64,000 nt of DNA from Pseudomonas tructae (GCF_004214895.1 NZ_CP035952.1:1622501-1686500); one strand, 5' to 3'; shown: positions 49,935 through 58,921, numbered from the stretch's first letter. The notes: generated from the sequence alone by a model not told the origin. Made by a program: numbers and translations.

Positions 49935-52611
49935 CCAGAACTCCCAGTTTTACGCCATCCTCACCAACGTGGGGGCAGCAAAGCAGGCCAACGCCGATGC
50001 CTTGGGCATCCCTTGGAAAATTACACAAATGGGCGTAGGGGATGCCAACGGCACCGACCCTACACCTAATGCCACTCAAACCGCCCTGCTCGGCGAATGG
50101 CGTCGCGCGCCGCTGAATCAGCTGAAAGTGGATGAAAAGAACAGCGCCATTATCGTTGCCGAACAGGTGATTCCGGCTGACGCGGGGGGGCGCTGGATTC
50201 GTGAAATCGGCCTCTACGATGCGGACGGTGACCTGGTTGCGGTGGCCAACTGTGCGCCAACCTACAAACCGTTGCTGAGCCAAGGTTCGGGTCGTACGCA
50301 AGTAGTACGTATGAGTCTGGTGGTCAGCAGTTCCAGCAGTGTGCAGCTGAAAATTGACCCTAGCGTAGTGTTGGCCAGCCGTGAATGGGTGACAGAGGAG
50401 CTGTCCCGCCAGGACTTCAAACACTCGGTACTGGCCGCGACCACGGCCTCTGTCGAACTGAGCGGCCTGCAGACGGTCGACGGGGTGGCGCTGCAGGTGG
50501 GTAACCGTGTGCTGGTCAAGGACCAAGCCGCTGCAAAGGATAATGGCTTGTACCTGGTTGCTGCCGGGGGGTGGACTCGATGCTCTGATGCGGATAGCAG
50601 TGCCAAGGTAACACCAGGCCTGCTGGTGTTGGTGGAGAAGGGCAACTCCAATGGCGATAGCGCTTGGCAACTGGTGAGCGATGCCCTGATTACCCTCGGT
50701 GTGACCGGACTGGCCTTCGAAATGGCCTTTGGTCGCACCGGTGTGACAGCTGGCATTTATCGTTGCGTTACAGTGGACAAGTATGGCCGCGTGGTTGCTG
50801 CAACCAACCCGACCACAGTGGCAGGCTACGGCCTCACTGATGTGTACACCAAGATTCAGGTGGACAAGGCTCTGGCGGAAAAAGCGCCATTGCTGAGTCC
50901 TGCGTTGGCGGGGATTCCAACGGCGCCGACGGCGGCCCTAGGCAGTGATTCACTTCAGCTTGCCAACACGGCCTTCGTGAATGCCGCGGTCAGCAAGCTG
51001 ATAGCGGGGTCACCCGGTGCGTTGGACACGCTCAAGGAGCTGGCAGATGCGCTGGGTAACGACCCGAATTTTGCTACGACCGTCCTTAATAGCCTGAACA
51101 GCAAGGCGGACAAGGCGAACAATCTTGTGGGCTATGGGATCTTGGATGACGTTCAGATTCGCGGCCGGAATCTGACTGGTGCTTTCACTGTGGAATGCAT
51201 CGATGCGACCGTCAACGGGCAAACCACCGGCATTTTGATTCGGACCAAAATTCCCGCATCGGAAGGCACCATGCCTACGTTGACGATCAAGGGGGCGCTT
51301 AACGGCTATACCAGCCCGTTCGAAGCCCAGCTTTGCTGGTACTACTACCAGAATGCGATATACATGCCGCAGGTGATTGTCAGCGGCGCAAGTGTTGATA
51401 TTGACAACTTGTTCAAGGTTCACCTCAGTCACAGCAATGGATTGGTTAACATTCGCCTGGACTTCGGGTCCAATGCGTACATTCCACGGCTCACTGTTAC
51501 AGCACTCAAGGAGCGCAGTTATGGTGGTGGCTTGGCGATCTATCAAGATTGGACGAGTGAGCCCTACAGTACTGTCATCTCCGGTGAGGTCCAGGCACGG
51601 CGGGTCGCTGTACTAACCACTGCCAATGTCTCGAACGCCGCCTTGGATTTTGCAAGAACAGGTGCGCTTTCGAGCAATGCGGTAACCGGGTTGGGGGACG
51701 CGCTGGCCGACAAAGCACCGCTCGCTCATAGCCACGGCATTTCCCAGGTCAATGGTTTGCTTGATGCGCTGCAGGCCGTGTCAGGTTTGAATCAAGGAGC
51801 AATCGATCAGGACCCTGATAAGGCGACAAGTCAGGTGATTCTCACCAATCACCCCAATGTGCCAATACCGGGTTTTTACTGGCACATCACAACCACCTTT
51901 TTCAGACACATTGCCCCCCATTCGAACCGTTCCCAGATAGCGGTTCAGTATGACGGTGGTAGCGCGATTTTTGTCCGCAGTGTGTACACCGACCTTGGTG
52001 GATGGACGAAGTGGGAGCGCCTGGATAATCAGGTGGCGCCAGGCACCATTGTCTATTTCCCTTCGTATTCCGCGCCTCCTGGCTACCTCAAGGCCAACGG
52101 TGCACAAGTGAACCGAGTGACTTACGCCAAGCTATTCACCGCCATCGGAACGTTCGGCGGAGCAGGTGATGGCAGCACTACTTTTCACTTGCCAGACCTG
52201 CGAGGCGAGTTCATCCGGTGTTACGACGATGCCCGGGGTGTGGATATCAACCGCGCGCTCGGTTCTGTTCAGTTCGGGCAGAACGCTACTCACGCGCACA
52301 CCGGGTATGCCGCATTGAGCGGAGAGCACTACCACGCGATAAGCGGCTTGACCAGCAGCGGGGGCTCGCATAGCCACAACATTTCTATGGGTGGCAACGA
52401 TGTAGCGGGTTATCGGCCGCCTATCACCGCACCGGGCGCGAACGGCGAATGGACGGCCGGGGCAATTTCGGCCGCAGGTGACCACACCCATACCCTAACG
52501 GGTACGGCCGCTAATGCCGGTGGTCACACCCACCAGTTGGTCATCAACACCGACGGCGGCAGTGAGGCCCGGCCCCGCAATATGGCATTGCTCGCCTGCA
52601 TCAAATACTGA
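49927..52611 (+). CDS. Tail fibre protein (gpH-like, receptor binding)
   Basis: 894 residues from MVDQNSQFYAILTN (ATG 49927). Residues 1-165 form the conserved fibre attachment domain. Two repeats of phage-fibre type follow (DGVALQVGNRVLVKDQ, then PTAALGSDSLQLANTAFVN). The middle (about residues 400-700) is variable and somewhat AT-richer, expected for the host-range region. The end has a phage collar domain (FPSYSAPPGYLKANG, LPDLRGEFIR) and five H-x-H motifs (HAH, HYH, HSH, HTH, HTH) for metal at the fibre tip. Confidence 0.92.
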   Translation: MVDQNSQFYAILTNVGAAKQANADALGIPWKITQMGVGDANGTDPTPNATQTALLGEWRRAPLNQLKVDEKNSAIIVAEQVIPADAGGRWIREIGLYDADGDLVAVANCAPTYKPLLSQGSGRTQVVRMSLVVSSSSSVQLKIDPSVVLASREWVTEELSRQDFKHSVLAATTASVELSGLQTVDGVALQVGNRVLVKDQAAAKDNGLYLVAAGGWTRCSDADSSAKVTPGLLVLVEKGNSNGDSAWQLVSDALITLGVTGLAFEMAFGRTGVTAGIYRCVTVDKYGRVVAATNPTTVAGYGLTDVYTKIQVDKALAEKAPLLSPALAGIPTAPTAALGSDSLQLANTAFVNAAVSKLIAGSPGALDTLKELADALGNDPNFATTVLNSLNSKADKANNLVGYGILDDVQIRGRNLTGAFTVECIDATVNGQTTGILIRTKIPASEGTMPTLTIKGALNGYTSPFEAQLCWYYYQNAIYMPQVIVSGASVDIDNLFKVHLSHSNGLVNIRLDFGSNAYIPRLTVTALKERSYGGGLAIYQDWTSEPYSTVISGEVQARRVAVLTTANVSNAALDFARTGALSSNAVTGLGDALADKAPLAHSHGISQVNGLLDALQAVSGLNQGAIDQDPDKATSQVILTNHPNVPIPGFYWHITTTFFRHIAPHSNRSQIAVQYDGGSAIFVRSVYTDLGGWTKWERLDNQVAPGTIVYFPSYSAPPGYLKANGAQVNRVTYAKLFTAIGTFGGAGDGSTTFHLPDLRGEFIRCYDDARGVDINRALGSVQFGQNATHAHTGYAALSGEHYHAISGLTSSGGSHSHNISMGGNDVAGYRPPITAPGANGEWTAGAISAAGDHTHTLTGTAANAGGHTHQLVINTDGGSEARPRNMALLACIKY

Positions 52612-52620
52612 GGACGCTTT

Positions 52621-53217
52621 ATGACTGCACCAACGATTTATCACGCCCACCCTATCTCGGGTGAGTACCTGAGCAAGGGGATTGCTGATCCTGACCCGCT
52701 GGACCCTGACAACTGGCTAATTCCGGGCTTCGCTTATCTGGATGCCCCCCCGAAAGTCCCCCAGTGGCATGTGGCCAAGCGTTCGGCGGACAAAACCACC
52801 TGGGAGCCAATCGAAGACAACCGCGGAACCGTTTACAACACCGGGACGGGCTTTCCTGAGGAATACACCCGGTTGGGGGGGCTACCTGCGGGCTTGTCAC
52901 GGGTTCCGCGTCCGAGTGTTTACCACCGCTGGAGCGGCACTGACTGGGTTCTGGATGAGCCCGCTCAGCGCTCTGGCATGCGCCTGGAGGTAATGGCCCA
53001 GCGCGATGACCGGCTTTATGTCGCCTCGTTGCGCGTCGCTCCACTTCAGGACGCCGTTGATCTGGGGCGTGCGACAGCAGCCGAGCAGGTGCTGCTGGTG
53101 GCCTGGAAAGACTACCGAGTAGATCTGGCCCGCATTGAGCAGCAAGAAGGCTTCCCCCTTGCGGTGGAGTGGCCGCCAAGTCCCGAAGACGGCAAGGCCG
53201 CCAATTCAATCACCTGA
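52621..53217 (+). CDS. Tail fibre assembly chaperone
   Basis: 198 residues; P2 gpG/caudovirales assembly type. An N-terminal proline/tryptophan-rich part (FAYLDAPPKVPQWHVAKRS) precedes the C-terminal tail-fibre-assembly segment (LVAWKDYRVDLARIEQQEGFPLAVEWPPSP). Immediately follows its fibre, with which it is expected to co-evolve. Confidence 0.88.
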   Translation: MTAPTIYHAHPISGEYLSKGIADPDPLDPDNWLIPGFAYLDAPPKVPQWHVAKRSADKTTWEPIEDNRGTVYNTGTGFPEEYTRLGGLPAGLSRVPRPSVYHRWSGTDWVLDEPAQRSGMRLEVMAQRDDRLYVASLRVAPLQDAVDLGRATAAEQVLLVAWKDYRVDLARIEQQEGFPLAVEWPPSPEDGKAANSIT

Positions 53218-53246
53218 CGCCCCGCACTGCCGGGGCGTTTTCTTTT
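53218..53246 (+). terminator. Intra-operon terminator-like hairpin 2
   Basis: CGCCCCG-CACTGC-CGGGGCG then TTTTCTTTT. A second weaker hairpin (GCCC-TGCT-GGGGC, TTTT) follows at 53259-53275 before TTTCTGGAG and the sheath start. Confidence 0.75.
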
Positions 53247-53296
53247 CTGCTGTACCACGGCCCTGCTGGGGCTTTTGCATTTCTGGAGACTTACTC

Positions 53297-54463
53297 ATGA
53301 GTGGATTTTTCCACGGCGTTACCGTAACCAACGTCGACACCGGCGCACGCACCATCGCGTTGCCTTCTTCCTCGATTATCGGGCTGGTCGATACCTTCAC
53401 CCCCGGGCCGACCGCCAGTGCCAAGGCCAACGACCTGGTGCTGATCACCAGCGAGCGTGAAGCGGTTGCCGCGTTCGGCGCCGATGCGGCGATCACCCGG
53501 GCCTGCCAGGCCATCTACAGCCGTGCCAAGGCGGTCATCGTTGCCTGCGGCGTGGCCAAGCTCGACGAAGAGGCGGCGCAGACTTCGGCGATCATCGGCG
53601 GTGTGCTGGCCGACGGCAAACGCACCGGCCTGCAGGCGCTGCTCGACGGCAAAAGCCGTTTTAACGCCCAGCCACGCCTGCTGGTGACGCCCAAGCACAG
53701 TTCCACCCTGGCTGTCGGTACCGCCCTGGTGGCCCTGGCTGACAAGCTGCGTGGCCTGGCCATCATCGATGGCCCGAACACCACCGACGAGGCGGCCATC
53801 GCCTACGCCGACAACTTTGGCGCCAAGCGTGCCTACCTGGTCGACCCGGGTGTGCAGTACTGGGACACCGGCAAGAGCGCAACCCTGGATGCCCCTGCAT
53901 CGGCCTGGGTGGCTGGCCTGTTCGCCTGGACCGACAGCGAGTACGGCTTCTGGGCTTCGCCGTCGAACAAGGAGTTTGTCGGCATCACCGGCACCAGCCG
54001 CTCGATCGAGTACCTCGATGGCGATGCCACTTGCCGGGCCAACCTGCTCAACAACGCCAACATCACCACCGTGATTCGCGATGACGGCTATCGCCTGTGG
54101 GGCAACCGTACTCTGAGCAGCGACCCGAAGTGGGCCTTCGTCACCCGCGTGCGGACCATGGACATCGTCATGGACGCAATCCTCTACGGCCACAAGTGGG
54201 CGGTGGACCGCTCGATCACCGCGACTTACGTCAAGGATGTCACCGAAGGCCTGCAGGCGTTCATGCGTGATCTGAAGGCCCAGGGCGCAATCATCAATTT
54301 CGAAGTGTTCGCCGACCCCGAGCTGAACACCGCCAGCCAGCTGGAGCAGGGCAAGGTCTACTGGAACATTCGTTTCACCGACGTGCCGCCAGCCGAGAAC
54401 CCGAATTTCCGTGTCGAGGTCACCAACCAGTGGTTGACCGAAGTCCTCGACCAAGCCGCTTAA
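53297..54463 (+). CDS. Tail sheath protein (FI)
   Basis: 388 residues from MSGFFHGVTVTNVDTGAR. The contractile sheath subunit; its C-terminal half (WGNRTLSSDPKWAFVTRVRTMDIV, TFVKDVTEGLQAFMRDLKAQG-like and QLEQGKVYWNIRFTDVPPAE) is typical of P2/R-pyocin sheaths and forms the handshake and lysozyme-like core. Presence of a sheath defines the particle as R-type. Confidence 0.96.
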   Translation: MSGFFHGVTVTNVDTGARTIALPSSSIIGLVDTFTPGPTASAKANDLVLITSEREAVAAFGADAAITRACQAIYSRAKAVIVACGVAKLDEEAAQTSAIIGGVLADGKRTGLQALLDGKSRFNAQPRLLVTPKHSSTLAVGTALVALADKLRGLAIIDGPNTTDEAAIAYADNFGAKRAYLVDPGVQYWDTGKSATLDAPASAWVAGLFAWTDSEYGFWASPSNKEFVGITGTSRSIEYLDGDATCRANLLNNANITTVIRDDGYRLWGNRTLSSDPKWAFVTRVRTMDIVMDAILYGHKWAVDRSITATYVKDVTEGLQAFMRDLKAQGAIINFEVFADPELNTASQLEQGKVYWNIRFTDVPPAENPNFRVEVTNQWLTEVLDQAA

Positions 54464-54475
54464 GGAGCAATAACC

Positions 54476-54985
54476 ATGGCAATGATTCCCGAAACCCTGG
54501 CCAACCTGAACCTGTTCGTCGATGGCGTCAGTTTTCAAGGTGACGTCCCCAGCCTGACCCTGCCCAAGCTCACCCTGAAGATGGAGGAGCACCGTGCCGG
54601 CGGCATGGACATGGCGATCGAAATCGATCAAGGCATGGAGAAGCAGGAAGCCGGCTTCGTCACCACTGGCGTGCGCCGCGAGTCGCTGAAGTTCTTCGGC
54701 CTGGCCGACGGCTCGGCGTTCAACGGCACCTTCCGCGGTGCCTTCAAAGGCCTCAAAGGCAAAATCACCCCGGTCATCGTCACCCTGCGCGGGGCGCTCA
54801 AAGAGGTCGACATGGGCGACTGGAAACCGGGCGACAAGGCCGAGATCAAGCACAACGTGGCCGTGACCTACTACAAGCTCGAAGTCGACGGCCGCCTGGT
54901 CTACGAAATCGACCCGCTGGGCATGAAACGCGTCATCAACGGCGTCGACCAGCTCGCCGCCCAACGTTCGGCCCTGGGCCTGTAA
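54476..54985 (+). CDS. Tail tube protein (FII)
   Basis: 169 residues; inner tube subunit. MIPETLANLNLFVDG at the start and the beta-barrel pattern with DYKPGDKAE-like MGDWKPGDKAEIKHNVAVTYY near the end match P2 FII. It follows the sheath by 12 bases. Confidence 0.95.
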   Translation: MAMIPETLANLNLFVDGVSFQGDVPSLTLPKLTLKMEEHRAGGMDMAIEIDQGMEKQEAGFVTTGVRRESLKFFGLADGSAFNGTFRGAFKGLKGKITPVIVTLRGALKEVDMGDWKPGDKAEIKHNVAVTYYKLEVDGRLVYEIDPLGMKRVINGVDQLAAQRSALGL

Positions 54986-54994
54986 GGAGCTCCC

Positions 54995-55297
54995 ATGCAA
55001 CAAGCAAACAAGACACCGAGCTGGCTGGCGGTGAGCGCCGAGCGCGTCGTTGTGACCTTGAGCAAACCCTGCCAGGCCAATGGCGTTCAAGTCGACAGTC
55101 TGGCACTGCGGGCGCCGACCGTGCGTGACATCCGTACCGCACAATCGGTGGCCAGTGGCGATGACGAGCAGCGTGAGCTGAACCTCTTCGCCTCCCTGGC
55201 CGAAGTCGGGATCAAGGATCTCGAGGAACTGCCGCTCAAGGATTACGGCCGCTTGCAGGCGGGCTATTTTCGTCTGGTGCAAGACGACGAGCTTTGA
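54995..55297 (+). CDS. Tape-measure chaperone gpE
   Basis: 100 residues, P2 gpE-like. The central TVRDIRTAQSVASGDDEQRELNLFASLAEVGIKDLEELPLKDYGRLQ is the family core. It ends in GAG CTT TGA at 55289-55297. CTT TGA is a known +1 slip site, and the next frame continues into the gpE' sequence. Confidence 0.9.
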   Translation: MQQANKTPSWLAVSAERVVVTLSKPCQANGVQVDSLALRAPTVRDIRTAQSVASGDDEQRELNLFASLAEVGIKDLEELPLKDYGRLQAGYFRLVQDDEL

Positions 55298-55409
55298 TCC
55301 CAGGCTGCAGAAGGCGGCGGCAAAGCGGCTCGCCAAAGAGCTGAATTTTACCGCTGCCCAGATCATGACCATGTCGTACAGCGACATGGTCTGGTGGCTC
55401 ACGGATTGA
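55293..55409 (+). CDS. gpE' extension in the +1 frame (programmed frameshift candidate)
   Basis: From TTT 55293 the +1 frame encodes 38 residues ending in MTMSYSDMVWWLTD, which looks like the P2 gpE' (GpE family) helix that recruits tube subunits to the tape measure. No ATG, GTG or TTG with a ribosome site precedes it in this frame; ATG 55365 would give only 14 residues. A gpE-gpE' fusion by +1 frameshift at CTT-TGA is therefore the simplest reading. Confidence 0.7.
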   Translation, partial: FDPRLQKAAAKRLAKELNFTAAQIMTMSYSDMVWWLTD

Positions 55410-55437
55410 GCGTATAGCCATGCACAAGGGGGATCAG

Positions 55438-57861
55438 ATGGCGAGCAAATTGGCGCAAACGCGGGTGATTGGTGCCATCGTCAAGCCGACGCTAGGGGTG
55501 GTTTTCAAGGCGGTCCTGGAGCGAATCAACAGATTCAAACAGGCCGATCAGAACACCCTTGGCAAGACCCAGAGGCCGCGCGAGGAACCGCACGGGGCAG
55601 GTTCAGATGAGTTGGCTTCGACTGATGATTCGGCAGCGGGGCAGGATGCTACGGTGCCAACGCAGTCGAACAGCAGCAACCCGTTGGTGGTGAAAATTGC
55701 GGGCCTTGATGTGCTGTCACTGGGCTTGATGAAGTTGGTCTTAGGGTTGAAGTCAGGCGCAGGCCAGGCCGAAGCTCGCCCAGGTGCATCCAGCAAGGCA
55801 CAGCCAGGTCCTGGCCTGGCCCCATCGGGCAGCAATACAACACAAGCAGCAGTGCCGGAAGTTGATTGGCTTTCCCTGGGCGTGATGACAATGGCCCTTG
55901 GCAAGCAAGGGGGCAAGGCTCGCCCAGGGAAAGCGAGCAAGGCCCAAGCAAAGGCGCGTTCAGGCGGGCCTGAGCAACGTTCGGCAGCCAAGAAAGAAAC
56001 CCGACCCACCGGGTCTGGAAGTGCGCACCAGCCACCTGCAAAGCAACCTCCTCGCACTGAAGCATCGCACGACCCGTCAGCGAAACCGGGCGATGCTGCT
56101 GAGCGGTGGGGTAAGCGGCTTGATTATCTGGAAGCGGGATACGATATTTTCAGTACCTATACCAGTGACCAGTCACCTGAAGAAAAGGCCAAGAGTTATG
56201 GTGAAACCCTGGGCGGGCTCGCGGGGGCACGGTTCGGGGGCTGGGTTGGGGGCAGACTCGGTGGGCCGATCGGGGCTGTATTCGGCGAACGGGGTGGCGA
56301 ACGGGGTGGCGAATGGGTCGGTGGTTTGGTGGGCGAAAACTTGGATGCGTATCTGCGCAAACGCTGGATGAGTGACCCGGAGGCATCAGCTCCAGCTTCA
56401 AGGCCTGCGACAGGCCAGGCCGAAGCTCGCCCAGGTGCATCCAGCAAGGCACAGCCAGGTCCTGGCCTGGCCCCATCGGGCAGCAATACAACACAAGCAG
56501 CAGTGCCGGAAGTTGATTGGCTTTCCCTGGGCGCGATGACAATGGCCCTTGGCAAGCAAGGGGGCAAGGCTCGCCCAGGCAAAGCGAGCAAGGCCCAAGC
56601 AAAGGCGCGTTCAGGCGGGCCTGAGCAACGTTCGGCAGCCAAGAAAGAAACCCGACCCACCGGGTCTGGAAGTGCGCACCAGCCACCTGCAAAGCAACCT
56701 CCTCGCACTGAAGCATCGCACGACCCGTCAGCGAAACCGGGCGATGCTGCTGAGCGGTGGGGTAAGCGGCTTGATTATCTGGAAGCGGGATACGATATTT
56801 TCAGTACCTATACCAGTGACCAGTCACCTGAAGAAAAGGCCAAGAGTTATGGTGAAACCCTGGGCGGGCTCGCGGGGGCACGGTTCGGGGGCTGGGTTGG
56901 GGGCAGAGTCGGTGGGCCGATCGGGGCTGTATTCGGCGAACGGGGTGGCGAACGGGGTGGCGAATGGGTCGGTGGTTTGGCGGGCGAAAACTTGGATGCG
57001 TATCTGCGCAAACGCTGGATGAGTGACCCTGAGGCACCAGCGCCAGCTTCAAGGCCTGCTCAGGCGCTGCCACCGATATCCTTGTTGCGCAAGGACAGTG
57101 GCAATGCCTCGGCGGATGGACCGATGCCGGTGCTGACGAGACTGTCATCTGCGCCGTCGTCAATATCAGGGGCCGGCCCTTTGCCAAGTGCATCCTCGGG
57201 GCAGCCAGCGCATGACGGTTTGAGTGGCTGGATGGCGAAGCGCTGGTTTGCTCCCCCAGCAGACACGTGCAAACCATGCCCCAGCGAGCAGAGCAAAACC
57301 ACACCCGCCGTAGGCCAAGCACCGACGAGAGCCGATGAGGACGACAAACTCATGAAGTTTGTCAGCGCATCAGTGACCGGAGCATTGCTTGGAGCGGCGC
57401 CAGGCGTGCCTGTTCTGCTGCCAGGCCGGGAGTTTGGCTCATTGGTGGGGGGGCATCTCGCAGGTACGCTTGACAGCAAACAGGCCGGATCGCTCGTCAC
57501 CCCCGCCCAGGACAGGGGCCAGGCCCCGTCAGCCGCCCGGCAACCCTTGAACTTGCAGCGTTCCAAGGATGACGCTGGCATTGCCGTCGGGCGAATCGGC
57601 AACATTGTTCGTGGGATGGAGCCTGCGGCAGACCAGCCAGGCGTGCTTTCCATGGCACCCAGGATGGAACAGCCTGGCGCCAGCCAACCGCCGCAGCCAG
57701 TTCAGCAAATCACCTTTTCACCCACCATCACGGTTCAGGGCGGGATGAGCGATCCCTTGCAGCTTGCCCAGCAAGTCGGTGCCATTGTCCGGCGGGAGTT
57801 CGAGGATCTGCTGCGTCAATCCACCAGCCGTCAGTTGTACGACGTTCCTCACGTTGCTTAA
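55438..57861 (+). CDS. Putative tail tape-measure protein with internal tandem duplication
   Basis: 807 residues from ATG 55438 (AAGGGGGA just upstream); ATG 55420 adds six residues. Position after gpE/gpE' and the C-terminal QQITFSPTITVQGG...DLLRQSTSRQLYDVPHV tail mark it as the tape measure that fixes tail length and is ejected. Two almost identical blocks of 217 residues lie head to tail (about residues 109-325 and 326-541). Each has an Ala/Pro/Gln-rich linker, then AERWGKRLDYLEAGYDIFS and a Gly-rich LGGLAGARFGGWVGGR membrane-active-looking stretch. Without the duplication the protein would be about 590 residues. The long helices usual for tape measures are scarce here, so the assignment is mainly positional plus the C-terminus. 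Confidence 0.8.
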   Translation: MASKLAQTRVIGAIVKPTLGVVFKAVLERINRFKQADQNTLGKTQRPREEPHGAGSDELASTDDSAAGQDATVPTQSNSSNPLVVKIAGLDVLSLGLMKLVLGLKSGAGQAEARPGASSKAQPGPGLAPSGSNTTQAAVPEVDWLSLGVMTMALGKQGGKARPGKASKAQAKARSGGPEQRSAAKKETRPTGSGSAHQPPAKQPPRTEASHDPSAKPGDAAERWGKRLDYLEAGYDIFSTYTSDQSPEEKAKSYGETLGGLAGARFGGWVGGRLGGPIGAVFGERGGERGGEWVGGLVGENLDAYLRKRWMSDPEASAPASRPATGQAEARPGASSKAQPGPGLAPSGSNTTQAAVPEVDWLSLGAMTMALGKQGGKARPGKASKAQAKARSGGPEQRSAAKKETRPTGSGSAHQPPAKQPPRTEASHDPSAKPGDAAERWGKRLDYLEAGYDIFSTYTSDQSPEEKAKSYGETLGGLAGARFGGWVGGRVGGPIGAVFGERGGERGGEWVGGLAGENLDAYLRKRWMSDPEAPAPASRPAQALPPISLLRKDSGNASADGPMPVLTRLSSAPSSISGAGPLPSASSGQPAHDGLSGWMAKRWFAPPADTCKPCPSEQSKTTPAVGQAPTRADEDDKLMKFVSASVTGALLGAAPGVPVLLPGREFGSLVGGHLAGTLDSKQAGSLVTPAQDRGQAPSAARQPLNLQRSKDDAGIAVGRIGNIVRGMEPAADQPGVLSMAPRMEQPGASQPPQPVQQITFSPTITVQGGMSDPLQLAQQVGAIVRREFEDLLRQSTSRQLYDVPHVA
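55760..57059 (+). repeat. 651-bp tandem direct repeat inside the tape-measure gene
   Basis: Copy 1 is 55760-56410 and copy 2 is 56411-57059, period 651 bases (217 codons, in frame). I see only about eight single-base differences (for example GTG/GCG in LGVMTM vs LGAMTM, GACTC/GAGTC, GTG/GCG in GLVGEN vs GLAGEN), so the duplication is recent. Confidence 0.95.
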
Positions 57862-57870
57862 GGAGGTGCC

Positions 57871-58716
57871 ATGACCTACATGGATCAGTTGCAATCAGGG
57901 CTTGGTGCCCTGGTGGCGGCGGGCGAGGCGGGGCGGCGCAGTGCTGATGAAATGCTGGCGCCGGTCAAGGATGCCGCCGCCGAGTTCATCGGTGCCGCCG
58001 CCGAACTTGAGGCGTTGCCCTTTGTCGGGCCTGCCATCGGTGCCAAGCTGCAGCGCAGCTTGCGGGCGATCAACAAGGCCCAGTCCAGCGTCGATCAAGC
58101 GCTGGCGAAATATGATCGGGCCGTGGCGGTGGTGGCGCAGGTACGTGATGGCGTCGCCACGGTGAAGGCCCAGGTTGGCCGGGTCAGTGCCGCGATCAAT
58201 CGGTTGGCGGGCAAGATCAGTCCGTCCCTGGCCAATATCCTGCCGACCAGCAGCTTCGCCCCCGAAGCGACGCCGGCGGCAGAAGCGGTCAAGCCGTTTC
58301 CGCATTTGCTGATTCTGCAACCGCTCAAAGCCCAGTCACCGGCCTATTACTTCAACCTCGACACGGCAGCGTTCGATGAGCTGCGTCGGCAGACCAGCTT
58401 TCGCTGGGCAGGCCAGGAGCGTCTGACCCGCAGCACGGCGCAACAGGCCGTGGGCCTGGGTGATGAGAAGATCAGCATCAAGGGCGCGATTTTCCCCGGT
58501 TTCAAGGGCGGGCTTGGCCAGTTGCAGGCGTTGCGCAGCATCGGTCGGCAACTGCAACCATTGACCCTGACCAGTGGTTACGGCGAGGTGTTGGGCACCT
58601 GGTGCCTGACCGGCGTTGATGAAGACCAGAGCAATCTGCTGGCCGGGGGCATTCCGCGAAAACAAGGTTTCTCACTGGAGTTTGTGAGCTATGGCGACGA
58701 CCTGCAGAACCGCTGA
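57871..58716 (+). CDS. Tail protein U with N-terminal helical extension
   Basis: 281 residues after a strong AAGGAGG. The C-terminal ~130 residues match P2 gpU (FDELRRQTSFRWAGQERL, DEKISIKGAIFPGFKGG, LGTWCLTGVDEDQS, PRKQGFSLEF), a protein that caps or completes the tail. The N-terminal ~150 residues are Ala-rich helices (residues 10-115), absent from the short phage gpU. Confidence 0.88.
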   Translation: MTYMDQLQSGLGALVAAGEAGRRSADEMLAPVKDAAAEFIGAAAELEALPFVGPAIGAKLQRSLRAINKAQSSVDQALAKYDRAVAVVAQVRDGVATVKAQVGRVSAAINRLAGKISPSLANILPTSSFAPEATPAAEAVKPFPHLLILQPLKAQSPAYYFNLDTAAFDELRRQTSFRWAGQERLTRSTAQQAVGLGDEKISIKGAIFPGFKGGLGQLQALRSIGRQLQPLTLTSGYGEVLGTWCLTGVDEDQSNLLAGGIPRKQGFSLEFVSYGDDLQNR

Positions 58717-58897
58717 GGGTGACGTGCTCGACACCTTGTGTCAGCACTACTACGGCCACCTGAGCGGCACCGTCGAGGCCGTGTTGGCAGCTAATCAAGG
58801 CCTGGCCGAGCAACCGCAACCGTTTCACGCCGGGGTATTGATCCTGCTGCCGGAGCTGCCGGCAGCGAGCGATGCCACGGTGCAGCTGTGGGATTGA
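58691..58897 (+). CDS. Tail protein X
   Basis: 68 residues, P2 gpX-like LysM-type small tail protein: EGDVLDTLCQHYYGHLSGTVEAVLAANQGLAEQ then LPELP and the terminal VQLWD. It overlaps the gpU end by 26 bases in another frame. Confidence 0.9.
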   Translation: MATTCRTAEGDVLDTLCQHYYGHLSGTVEAVLAANQGLAEQPQPFHAGVLILLPELPAASDATVQLWD

Positions 58898-58921
58898 TGC
58901 TTGTCGTTAACTGTGATGATC

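Noticed and set aside
53291..55402. 703-codon open frame antisense to sheath, tube and gpE
   Set aside because: Shadow; structural genes are clear on the plus strand.
55365..55409. Independent start for gpE' at ATG 55365
   Set aside because: Gives only 14 residues without a ribosome site and omits the helix before MTMSYSDMVWWL.
55760..57059. CRISPR-like or satellite repeat
   Set aside because: Only two long in-frame copies inside a gene; a coding duplication, not an array.
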